64,000 bases of DNA, from NCBI RefSeq assembly GCF_003667525.1, contig NZ_RCUW01000001.1:1-64000 (forward strand), in the 5' to 3' direction. The notes beneath the pieces are model-generated. The model saw nothing but the letters and a program-made list of their open reading frames with translations, did no database searches and was not told the DNA's origin. A program made the position numbers and the translations under genes. This document shows positions 31,534 to 37,546 of this stretch, one piece after another. Numbering within the stretch: position 1 is the first letter of the stretch; each line of letters begins with the position of its first letter. This DNA is from Mycetocola_B reblochoni. GTDB lineage: Bacteria > Actinomycetota > Actinomycetes > Actinomycetales > Microbacteriaceae.

Positions 31534-32438
31534 TCCCTCTCCCACGCCGAAACAGTCGCCTTACCCAGCGCCTTCAACGCCTTGTACTGGGCAACCCAAC
31601 GCACATGATCAGCATCCGTACCACCCCACGACTCACGCCGCCGCTTCACCTCAGCGCTCAACGTGCCCAACGTCCCCGTCCAGCAACCCACGACGAGCTC
31701 GTGCTTGCCGTTCTTCGTCCTGTACAGAGACGCGGTTACGCCTTCGGAGCCGATCGGAGCAACGATGAGGAACTGGTTCGCGCGCTCGACCTGAGCGTCG
31801 CCGAAGACCTGAGCGTTGCCGGAGACCTGAGCGTTGCCGGAGACCTGAGCGTTGCCGGAGACCCGAGCGTTGCCGGAGACCTGAGCGTTGCCGAAGACCT
31901 GAGCGTTGCCGAAGACCTCAGCGTCGCCGGAGACCCGAGCGTCGCCGAAGACCCGAGCGTTGCCGGAGACCCGAGCGTTGCCGAAGACCTCAGCGTCGCC
32001 GAAGACCCAAGCGTTGCCGGAGACCCGAGCGTCGCCGAAGACCCAAGCGTTGCCGAAGACCTCAGCGTCGCCGAAGACCTCAGCGTTGCCGAAGACCCGA
32101 GCGTTGCCGAAGACCTCAGCGTTGCCGGAGACCCGAGCGTCGCCGAAGACCCAAGCGTTGCCGGAGACCCGAGCGTCGCCGGAGACCCGAGCGTTGCCGA
32201 AGACCCGAGCGTCGCCGGAGACCTGAGCGTTGCCGGAGACCTCAGCGTCGCCGAAGACCTCAGCGTCGCCGAAGACCCAAGCGCCGCCGTTTGACAGCTC
32301 GACCGACTCAACCCAGCCGCCCACATCCCCCGCCTTCACACCATGACGCGGAATGTCAACCAACGCCCTGATCCGGTGAACCGTCACCCCCCAGTCGTTC
32401 ACCTTCGACTCACCCGTCAACTCAAACTTCACATCCAT
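31530..32438 (-). CDS. Hexapeptide-repeat beta-helix protein
   Basis: This encodes 302 residues from ATG 32438 (GAGAGAGGG ribosome-binding site). Residues 1-54 form a leader domain (GVKAGDVGGWVESVEL). Residues 55-216 are 27 perfect-length repeats V-[FS]-G-[DN]-A-[ERWQ], giving a left-handed type beta-helix as in YdcK-like/polymer-forming proteins. Residues 217-302 form a globular end domain (FLIVAPIGSEGVTASLY...ELVVGCWTGTLGTLSAEVKRRRES) that also occurs in other phages and mobile-element proteins. There are no acetyltransferase active-site residues in the repeats. Function is unknown; a scaffold or host-interaction protein is possible. Confidence 0.75.
   Translation of the reverse strand: MDVKFELTGESKVNDWGVTVHRIRALVDIPRHGVKAGDVGGWVESVELSNGGAWVFGDAEVFGDAEVSGNAQVSGDARVFGNARVSGDARVSGNAWVFGDARVSGNAEVFGNARVFGNAEVFGDAEVFGNAWVFGDARVSGNAWVFGDAEVFGNARVSGNARVFGDARVSGDAEVFGNAQVFGNAQVSGNARVSGNAQVSGNAQVSGNAQVFGDAQVERANQFLIVAPIGSEGVTASLYRTKNGKHELVVGCWTGTLGTLSAEVKRRRESWGGTDADHVRWVAQYKALKALGKATVSAWERE
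31791..32276. repeat. 27 tandem 18-bp repeats within hexapeptide gene
   Basis: The unit of 18 bp encodes six residues. Variation is confined to three codons (TTC/TCC, GAC/AAC, and GAG/CGG/TGG/CAG), while the rest is nearly invariant. Such arrays can expand or contract by recombination without changing frame. All three frames on both strands appear open here because of the repeat length. Confidence 0.95.
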
Positions 32439-32842
32439 CACAAACCCTCTCTCACTCATGCTCATGAACCTCAAACCGAGGTAGTGGGACGCCGGGAAAC
32501 GAACCCGGACACCAGAAAAACTGGCGCGCAACCATGCCACCCCAGGGCTCTGCCTCCCCACCGCGTGCGCCTCTACACACGACCGGCGAAGGTGTAGGTG
32601 CGCCGACCCGCAACCTGCGATGAGGAAGCCGGACACCCGTAAACCCAAAGAATCTCTAAATCTCGCAACCCCTCAGCCGACACCACCTCGACCTACCCCG
32701 TTGCGCTCTATGTAGTTACTTAAGAACCGCCCGATTTTGCTTCGGTAGCGGGGCGGTCCCGCAGTCGCTTTACGGCGCGACAAACCAGCGCCCAGGCGGT
32801 GCACGACCACCACCAAGGCCAGAACAGCGGGCAGGAAAGCCC
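32439..32842. other. Non-coding leader with tRNA-like hairpin
   Basis: No credible gene is present. On the minus strand, 32470-32580 contains a perfect T-arm-like element (CCGGG-TTCGTTT-CCCGG), a following CGTCCCA that can pair with TGGGGAG about 75 nt upstream, and a stem with loop GTTTTTC. A normal tRNA cannot be folded because the variable region would be only 1 nt. It probably forms a structured RNA ahead of the hexapeptide gene. Confidence 0.5.
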
Positions 32843-32848
32843 TAAATT
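32843..32848 (+). promoter_or_regulatory. -10 box (TAAATT) for gene at 32855
   Basis: TAAATT fits TANNNT and ends 6 nt before GTG 32855, the same spacing as the other rightward prophage genes. Confidence 0.55.
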
Positions 32849-32854
32849 GAACGG

Positions 32855-33196
32855 GTGACAATCACCCCAGAAGCCGCATCAGCAGCGGCGCAAATCCTCG
32901 CCGTCCTCACACTCGCGGTCATCTTCGACCCCACCCTCAGAGGAGCGCTCAGCACCAGACACCAACACGCGAGCAGAGCAAACTGGCGACTCTCCGTGTT
33001 CTCCCTGGCGCTCATCACAATCGCGGCGGACTTCATCCTCACCCTCAGCGGCACAACCACCACAGGCGTATGGGCGTTCATCCTGGTAGCGGCAAACGCT
33101 GGAAGCCTCGGATACCTCCTCTACGAGGCGTTCTGGTCCATGCGAGCCCACCTCGCCGCTCTCCCTAAACCATCCCCAGGAAACGAAGACAACTAG
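32855..33196 (+). CDS. Rightward three-helix membrane protein (putative moron)
   Basis: This encodes 113 residues. Hydrophobic segments lie at about 5-26 (AASAAAQILAVLTLAVIF), 44-64 (LSVFSLALITIAADFIL) and 70-92 (TGVWAFILVAANAGSLGYLLY). The tail is charged. It has a leaderless-type promoter and is convergent with the antirepressor gene (45 bp apart). Prophage membrane proteins expressed in the lysogen often exclude other phages, but function here is not shown. Confidence 0.65.
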   Translation: MTITPEAASAAAQILAVLTLAVIFDPTLRGALSTRHQHASRANWRLSVFSLALITIAADFILTLSGTTTTGVWAFILVAANAGSLGYLLYEAFWSMRAHLAALPKPSPGNEDN

Positions 33197-33241
33197 GAAA
33201 ACCGTTGCCCCCCACCAAAACAGCACCCGCTCGCCCGACAC

Positions 33242-33967
33242 TCAAACCACCGCCACAAGGTTCGAGCGGGTCGCTTCCAGGCGCTCCCGGATAGCCTCGC
33301 GCCCGGCCGGCGTCACCAACGTCACCTGATACGCCTTCGGACCCTCAGGCCGCTGCGACACACGAGTCACAGGCCGGAACCAACCCCGATCCACGAACCG
33401 CTGATACGGAGTCGTAGAACCCGGAGAGAAGAACCCCTGCCGGCGAAGAAAATCGGCCAGCCGGGTACGCCCCAAATCCAACGACTGCGCAGTCTCACGC
33501 AAATCCAAATCACCGGCCGCGCCCAAGAACTGCTCAAACGCCTCCATCTTCGGAGCGTCCTCCTGAACCTTCGCCTCCAACGCCGCAGACTTCTCCACCT
33601 CCATGGCATACGCACGGAGAGCGTCAGGCAGCGATCGAGGAAGATCAACCTGACCGGCGAGCTCGCGCCGCATCCGGTAGAACTGGGCGACCAACTCAAC
33701 CTTGAAATCGACCACCACGACGCTGTTACGCATGAACGTCATCAGAAGGGTGGCCTGCGGCTCGTTCAGATGAGCGACGCGGACCGGGTTGCCTCCGCCT
33801 GGGAGCGGTCGCATTTCAAATGCGACCGGCCCGAACGACCGAAGCGCAACATCATGGGTGGAGACGAGTTGCAACACTGCACGGTGCTCGACCTCGGTGC
33901 GCTGGGCGATCGTCTCGGACGAGACCCGGAGTTCACCGCCGACCTGCTGTATGATGTCGTTAGACAT
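33242..33967 (-). CDS. Rha-type phage regulator / antirepressor
   Basis: This encodes 241 residues from ATG 33967 (AGGA ribosome-binding site). A start at 34033 would read through a terminator hairpin. Residues 1-110 match the Rha domain (SSETIAQRTEVEHRAVLQLVSTHDVAL...FMRNSVVVVDFKVELVAQFYRMRREL). The C-terminal 110 residues (FEQFLGAAGDLDLRETAQSLDLGRTRLADFLRRQGFF) match the phage antirepressor C-terminal (KilAC-like) DNA-binding domain. It probably interferes with lysogeny or modulates early genes. Confidence 0.8.
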   Translation of the reverse strand: MSNDIIQQVGGELRVSSETIAQRTEVEHRAVLQLVSTHDVALRSFGPVAFEMRPLPGGGNPVRVAHLNEPQATLLMTFMRNSVVVVDFKVELVAQFYRMRRELAGQVDLPRSLPDALRAYAMEVEKSAALEAKVQEDAPKMEAFEQFLGAAGDLDLRETAQSLDLGRTRLADFLRRQGFFSPGSTTPYQRFVDRGWFRPVTRVSQRPEGPKAYQVTLVTPAGREAIRERLEATRSNLVAVV

Positions 33968-33991
33968 AGCTTTTCCTGCTTTCTTGTCTGC

Positions 33992-34018
33992 GCCCGGTGC
34001 TCCAGCACCGGGCTTTTT
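33992..34018 (+). terminator. Intrinsic terminator pointing rightward, inside the leftward early operon
   Basis: A perfect 9-bp stem (GCCCGGTGC / GCACCGGGC), 4-nt loop and TTTTT follow on the plus strand. On the minus strand the T-run is absent after the stem, so it acts on rightward transcripts. No rightward gene lies just upstream, which suggests an antisense RNA over the antirepressor gene. Confidence 0.8.
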
Positions 34019-34029
34019 CGTTGCGGGGG

Positions 34030-34224
34030 TCATGCGCTTACCTGCTCGACTCGCACCAGGCGTTCCTCGAGCCACGCGTCCAGGTCGGCCGGGTAGTAGG
34101 CGTTCCGCGATCCGTTCTTGAAACGCTTCGGTCCCTTGCCGAGGTGGTTGAGGTTCTCAAGGGTCTGTGGCGCAAGCCCGCAGTACTCGGCGGCTTTCCT
34201 GTGGTTGAGGACCGGGCCGCTCAT
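34030..34224 (-). CDS. Excisionase-like helix-turn-helix protein
   Basis: This encodes 64 residues from ATG 34224, overlapping the Cro-like stop. NHRKAAEYCGLAPQTLENLNHLGKGPKRFKNGSRNAYYPADLDAWLEERL is a MerR/HTH_17-type winged helix, the usual form of actinophage excisionases. Position next to the immunity switch fits a recombination-directionality factor, but a regulatory role is possible. Confidence 0.65.
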   Translation of the reverse strand: MSGPVLNHRKAAEYCGLAPQTLENLNHLGKGPKRFKNGSRNAYYPADLDAWLEERLVRVEQVSA

Positions 34225-34445
34225 GCTGCGCTCGTCTCGGATGAGATGATCTCTGGGAGCGTCAGCCCGAGAGCTTCGCATGCGGCCATGGTGGTAACGA
34301 GGCTGAGGCGCGTGCTCTGGTGCTTCACCTCGGCCAAGAGCCGTTTGTAAGAGATTCCGGTGGTGCGTGCCAGCCATGCGACTGACCTGTCTTGTTCTTC
34401 GAGGAGGCGGCAGATCTGAGCTGCGGCCCGTTCGCTGTTTCCCAT
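34221..34445 (-). CDS. Cro-like helix-turn-helix regulator
   Basis: This encodes 74 residues. RSVAWLARTTGISYKRLLAEVKHQSTRLSLVTTMAACEALGL is an XRE-type HTH. It is the first gene of the leftward early operon, divergent from the repressor. It has no ribosome-binding site; its -10 box ends 7 nt before the ATG, so it is probably leaderless. Confidence 0.75.
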   Translation of the reverse strand: MGNSERAAAQICRLLEEQDRSVAWLARTTGISYKRLLAEVKHQSTRLSLVTTMAACEALGLTLPEIISSETSAA

Positions 34446-34452
34446 GTTTAGG

Positions 34453-34481
34453 AGACTAGTTCCCAGATTTGGGAACTACAA
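34453..34481 (-). promoter_or_regulatory. Leftward early promoter
   Basis: On the minus strand, TTGTAG (34481-34476) and TAGTCT (34458-34453) are 17 bp apart. The first operator lies between and over them, so repressor binding would exclude RNA polymerase. Transcription should begin at or next to the ATG at 34445. Confidence 0.7.
34457..34478. promoter_or_regulatory. Immunity operator 1 (perfect 9-bp inverted repeat)
   Basis: TAGTTCCCA and TGGGAACTA are separated by GATT. It lies in the spacer of the leftward promoter. The core TTCCCA-N4-TGGGAA is shared with two further sites. Confidence 0.88.
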
Positions 34482-34504
34482 GCATGGAATTGTACCTTTG
34501 TGAT

Positions 34505-34520
34505 TTCCCACAACTGGGAA
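34505..34520. promoter_or_regulatory. Immunity operator 2
   Basis: TTCCCA-CAAC-TGGGAA is a perfect core match, centred 45 bp from operator 1. It lies between the divergent promoters. Confidence 0.82.
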
Positions 34521-34556
34521 GTAGAGAATCTACAGTCCACATTCCTGTGCACCAAA

Positions 34557-34572
34557 TTCCCCAAAGTGGGTA
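34557..34572. promoter_or_regulatory. Immunity operator 3 (imperfect)
   Basis: TTCCCC-AAAG-TGGGTA has two deviations from the core. It is centred 52 bp from operator 2 and overlaps the rightward -10 box. A weaker site here would give repressor autoregulation. Confidence 0.72.
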
Positions 34573-34576
34573 CACT
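34571..34576 (+). promoter_or_regulatory. -10 box of repressor promoter (TACACT)
   Basis: TACACT ends 7 nt before ATG 34584, so the repressor mRNA is probably leaderless. It overlaps operator 3 by two bases. Confidence 0.6.
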
Positions 34577-34583
34577 GGTCCCC

Positions 34584-34916
34584 ATGGGACATGAAATGGC
34601 AGATGGCATCCGCGAAGAGCTCAAGGCGGCGCTCCTCTCTATCTACGGCACTCTCGATGACGCAGCTGTCGCGCTGGGGATGTCGAAGAAGACGTTGTAT
34701 CGATACCTCACAACCAAGGGGAAGGACCGTGTCGAAAAGGTCCCGCTCGACTTCGTTCTCGACGCCTCCGCCCACCTCTCCCAAGTCGCTCATATCGACC
34801 TGGACGAGATCCATCGCCGGGCTCAGCTGCGTCTGAGTGTCAGTAGCGCCCGTCAAGATGAGTACGGCCTGGCGGCAAGGAAGACAACAGATGAGACGGG
34901 AGAGGATCTTCTTTGA
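34584..34916 (+). CDS. Prophage repressor (XRE-like HTH)
   Basis: This encodes 110 residues from ATG 34584. YGTLDDAAVALGMSKKTLYRYLTTKG (about 22-47) is a helix-turn-helix. The C-terminal half is helical with no self-cleaving peptidase domain. It is cotranscribed with an ImmA-type protease that overlaps its stop, so cleavage in trans is the likely induction route. It likely binds the three operators immediately upstream. Confidence 0.72.
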   Translation: MGHEMADGIREELKAALLSIYGTLDDAAVALGMSKKTLYRYLTTKGKDRVEKVPLDFVLDASAHLSQVAHIDLDEIHRRAQLRLSVSSARQDEYGLAARKTTDETGEDLL

Positions 34917-35371
34917 CATCTGATCTGTTCGAGTTGGCAAGCGTGCTGAACGTGACCATCGAGTACTCAGACCTCTCTGATCTGGGACGCGATGGTGACT
35001 ACAACATGCAGACAAACACGATCAGGCTGCGTGATGGCATGTCGCACCGTTTACATCGCAGCGTCTTGGCCCACGAGCTGGCGCACGCCAAATTTGGCGA
35101 CACCGTTTCGCAGTTCGGTCCAGTGAACGCGAAGCAGGAGAAGCGGGCGGATGAGTGGGCCGCGGCTCGTCTTATTCACCCCAATGACTACCGGGTCGCT
35201 GAGTACATTCACGACGGCAACGTCGCGCTTGTTGCGCAAGCGCTCGATGTCGTACCGAGCATTGTCCATGCCTATCAGCGGACACTTCTCCGTTGCGGCG
35301 ACACCTTGTACGAGCAGGCCCGAATGGGCGCAGGCCAATGGAGCAGGAAGATGCAGGTCGGAAATGGGTAG
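34913..35371 (+). CDS. ImmA/IrrE-family metallopeptidase
   Basis: This encodes 152 residues from a TTG overlapping the repressor stop. HELAH (54-58) followed by KRADEWAAARLI with Asp80/Glu81 is the zinc-peptidase signature of the ImmA/IrrE family. In related elements it cleaves the adjacent repressor on DNA damage or other cues. It overlaps the integrase start by 8 bp, so the three genes form one lysogeny operon. Confidence 0.85.
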   Translation: MTSDLFELASVLNVTIEYSDLSDLGRDGDYNMQTNTIRLRDGMSHRLHRSVLAHELAHAKFGDTVSQFGPVNAKQEKRADEWAAARLIHPNDYRVAEYIHDGNVALVAQALDVVPSIVHAYQRTLLRCGDTLYEQARMGAGQWSRKMQVGNG

Positions 35372-36518
35372 ACCACCGTTGCCGTTGGAGACTCACGGCA
35401 AGATAACGCGGCTCGTGCGCAACGGCCGGCCTGCGGCGCTGGCTTACTACAGGGACAGTGACGGCGTCACCCGGCGCATGATGCGCACTGGCGCCACTGG
35501 CGCCGCGGCGGAGAGAGCGTTGAAGGAAGCGCTACGCGACAGGCTTGCTCCCGCTGGCGAGGCTATTACTCGAGACACAACCCTCGAGGCGCTGGCCGCA
35601 TCGTGGCAGGCGGAGATGCTTGCTAGCAGCCTGTCCGATGGGACGAAGATCACTTACCAGGATGCAACGAAGGTGGTCCTGCGTGGCCTGTCTGACGTGC
35701 GCGTTGGAGAAGCATCGGCCGCGAAGCTGAATCGGTACATCCAATCTGTCGCTCGGTCGACTCCCGGTTCGGCTCGGTCGGTGCGGATTGTGCTGAAGCA
35801 GATGATGGCTCATGCCGTTTATGCGGGGGCGCTGGAAAGTAACCCGGTGTCGGAGACGAAGGCTGTGGCTCGGTCTCAACCGCACGTCCAGGCCTTGACG
35901 GCGGACGCGGTTCGCGAGGTCCGGGACTTGCTTGAGGCCTGGGACGGCGGGGTTGACGCGTATGGGAGGCCTCGGAACGGCTCGTTGCGGGACACGATGG
36001 ACATGTATGCCGCGACCGGCGCGAGAACGGCGGAGGTTCTGGCGTTGCGTTGGTCCGACTTCGATTTCGAGAGTGACCCTCCGACTGTCACGATCAATGG
36101 GACTGTTGCGCGCGGGTTGGATCGGAAGCTGAAGGTGCAGGACAAGGCCAAGACGGCGAAGTCGCACCGGACGTTGGACCTGCCACCTTTCGTCGTCCCC
36201 ATGTTGACGGTGCGAGCACGGGGCGCGGTGAGTGAGCTTGTGTTTCCGTCTGCGGCAGGCACGCCGCGTTGGCCGGATAACCTTCGTCGCGATTGGAAAG
36301 CCGCACTGTCGGGGTCGGGACATGAAGGGGTCACGCCTGGCGCGTTCCGCAAGGCGGTTGCGACGTTGCTTGCCCAGGAGCTCGGCGATGAGGCTGCTCG
36401 TGACCAGCTTGGCCACACAGGGTTTGGGAACTTGCGGCACTACGTTGAGCGGGCGTCACGCGGGCCTGCGGCTGCGGGGGCGATCCAGCGCCTTCTTGCA
36501 GTTGAAAACAGCCACTAA
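35364..36518 (+). CDS. int: Tyrosine integrase
   Basis: This encodes 384 residues from ATG 35364. The N-terminus holds an arm-binding segment. Residues 70-165 form the SAM-like core-binding domain (LAASWQAEMLASSLSDGTKITYQDATK). Catalytic residues are Arg221 (TGARTAEVLAL), a Lys near 264-266, Arg329 (GAFRK), His351 (LGHTG) and Tyr360 (HYVER). The usual His of the HxxR motif is Gly326, an unusual substitution. It lies 84 bp from tRNA-Tyr, its presumed target. Confidence 0.9.
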   Translation: MGRPPLPLETHGKITRLVRNGRPAALAYYRDSDGVTRRMMRTGATGAAAERALKEALRDRLAPAGEAITRDTTLEALAASWQAEMLASSLSDGTKITYQDATKVVLRGLSDVRVGEASAAKLNRYIQSVARSTPGSARSVRIVLKQMMAHAVYAGALESNPVSETKAVARSQPHVQALTADAVREVRDLLEAWDGGVDAYGRPRNGSLRDTMDMYAATGARTAEVLALRWSDFDFESDPPTVTINGTVARGLDRKLKVQDKAKTAKSHRTLDLPPFVVPMLTVRARGAVSELVFPSAAGTPRWPDNLRRDWKAALSGSGHEGVTPGAFRKAVATLLAQELGDEAARDQLGHTGFGNLRHYVERASRGPAAAGAIQRLLAVENSH

Positions 36519-36535
36519 ACAGCCACCAACGCAAA

Positions 36536-36562
36536 AAAGCCCCGGCAGTCCGAAGTGAACTA
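36536..36562. terminator. Bidirectional terminator after integrase
   Basis: AAAGCCCCGG (36536-36545) pairs with CCGGGGCTTT (36553-36562). A-run on the left and T-run on the right allow termination in both directions. It insulates the prophage from tRNA-Tyr. Confidence 0.85.
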
Positions 36563-36650
36563 CCGGGGCTTTCTTGTGCGTTCACCTGGGCTTTTGCCCT
36601 GGTGGCGAGTGAGGGATTCGAACCCCCGAAGGCTGAGCCGTCTGATTTAC
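36563..36650. other. Probable right attachment-site region
   Basis: The prophage ends at the 3' half of tRNA-Tyr. The core must lie here, but without the left end in the window the shared sequence cannot be delimited. Confidence 0.4.
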
Positions 36651-36684
36651 AGTCAGATCCCTTTGGCCGCTAGGGTAACTCGCC
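36603..36684 (-). tRNA. tRNA-Tyr (GTA)
   Basis: Minus strand, 82 nt. The acceptor GGCGAGT pairs with 36604-36610, discriminator A. The anticodon loop CTGTAAA gives GTA, with a long variable arm as in bacterial tRNA-Tyr and T-loop GGTTCGAATCC. Its 3' end faces the prophage, marking it as the integration site. The gene is restored intact after integration. Confidence 0.95.
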
Positions 36685-36885
36685 GAATGCGCGCCCGACC
36701 GACTTGTCCAGCCGACCGAATGCGCTCCCAGCATATTACCCACAGAGTCGACCCGTCACGAAATCGGTCTGGCCGGGTGTGGCGGGGCGCCGCCGCCGTC
36801 CTCCCCACCCCTCGACCAGGCGGATTTGGGACACCACCGCCGCGCCTGCACGGCGGTGCGGGATTGCGCGGATAACATCACCGGC

Positions 36886-37374
36886 ATGGCAGATTCATCG
36901 TTCGACGTCGTCAGCAAGGTAGACAAGATGGAGGCGGAAAACGCCGTCAACCAGGCTCGCAAAGAGGTGGAGCAGCGCTACGACTTCAAGGGCACCCAGG
37001 CCTCCGTGGAGTGGAGCGGCGAGAAGATCCTGCTCAAGGCCTCCAGCGAGGAGCGGGTCGCGGCGATCCTCGACGTGGTGCAGAGCAAGTTCATCAAGCG
37101 CGGCATCTCGCTCAAGAGCCTCGACGCCGGGGAACCGTTTCCCAGCGGCAAGGAGTTCCGCGTCGAGGTGGCGTTGAAGAACGGTATCGCCCAGGACGAG
37201 GCGAAGAAGATCAACAAGATCATCCGCGACGAGGCCCCCAAGAGCGTCAAGAGCCAGATCCAGGGCGACGAACTGCGTGTCCAGTCGAAGAGCCGCGACG
37301 ATCTGCAGCAGACCATCTCGATCCTCAAGGCCGCCGACGTCGACGTCGACCTGCAGTTCATCAACTTCCGCTGA
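36886..37374 (+). CDS. YajQ-family nucleotide-binding protein
   Basis: This encodes 162 residues. SSFDVVSKVDKMEAENAVNQA, RYDFKG, FPSGKEFRVEVALKNGIAQDEAKKINK and the C-terminal DVDLQFINFR are diagnostic for YajQ. Family members bind cyclic di-GMP or nucleic acids. It is the first host gene right of tRNA-Tyr and stands alone. The start at 36886 was preferred to an in-frame upstream ATG. Confidence 0.93.
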   Translation: MADSSFDVVSKVDKMEAENAVNQARKEVEQRYDFKGTQASVEWSGEKILLKASSEERVAAILDVVQSKFIKRGISLKSLDAGEPFPSGKEFRVEVALKNGIAQDEAKKINKIIRDEAPKSVKSQIQGDELRVQSKSRDDLQQTISILKAADVDVDLQFINFR

Positions 37375-37470
37375 GCCGACCGGGGCGCGTTGCGCCGCGT
37401 CGCGCTCCGGCGGATGTGACGAATGTGGTCAATGTGACCACTGTTCCGCATGTGAACCGAAGCTGTTACC

Positions 37471-37498
37471 GTGATCGGGGGAACCCATCCCCGATCAC
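37471..37498. promoter_or_regulatory. Perfect 10-bp inverted repeat in 5' region of M23 gene
   Basis: GTGATCGGGG and CCCCGATCAC are separated by 8 nt, 49 bp upstream of the ATG. It may be an operator or a leader hairpin. It lacks a T-run, so it is not a typical terminator. Confidence 0.6.
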
Positions 37499-37546
37499 AG
37501 CTATGCCCCGATCGATCGACCAGACCCGTACTGAGGAGCCCTCCCA

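Larger units (their letters stand above)
1..36602. mobile_element. Siphovirus prophage integrated at tRNA-Tyr (left end outside window)
   Basis: A complete set of tailed-phage modules occupies this stretch: integrase and immunity at the right end, then leftward early, replication, terminase, head, tail and lysis genes. The integrase gene lies directly beside the 3' end of tRNA-Tyr, so the right attachment site is near 36.6 kb. The left attachment site is not in the window. Most genes overlap by an ATGA or GTGA motif, as in an intact phage. The only visible damage is at the left edge, where an insertion sequence truncates a fibre gene. The phage therefore looks largely intact, but its left end cannot be judged. 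Confidence 0.95.

Noticed and set aside
31791..32276. Tandem repeats considered as a CRISPR array
   Set aside because: Units are contiguous 18-bp coding repeats without spacers and are in frame with a hexapeptide protein.
30729..32294. Rightward 521-codon frame with repeated DLSVAED/DLSVAGD units
   Set aside because: Shadow of the hexapeptide repeats; an 18-bp unit keeps all frames open.
32470..32580. Functional tRNA-Lys(TTT) on the minus strand
   Set aside because: The variable region would be 1 nt, position 8 is not T, and position 37 is a pyrimidine; kept only as a tRNA-like element.
33967..34033. Upstream start for the Rha gene (ATG 34033)
   Set aside because: The extra codons translate a terminator hairpin, and ATG 33967 has a better ribosome-binding site.
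37400..37546. c-di-AMP (ydaO-type) riboswitch upstream of the M23 gene
   Set aside because: The leader has one strong inverted repeat but none of the conserved core sequences of that riboswitch could be recognised.
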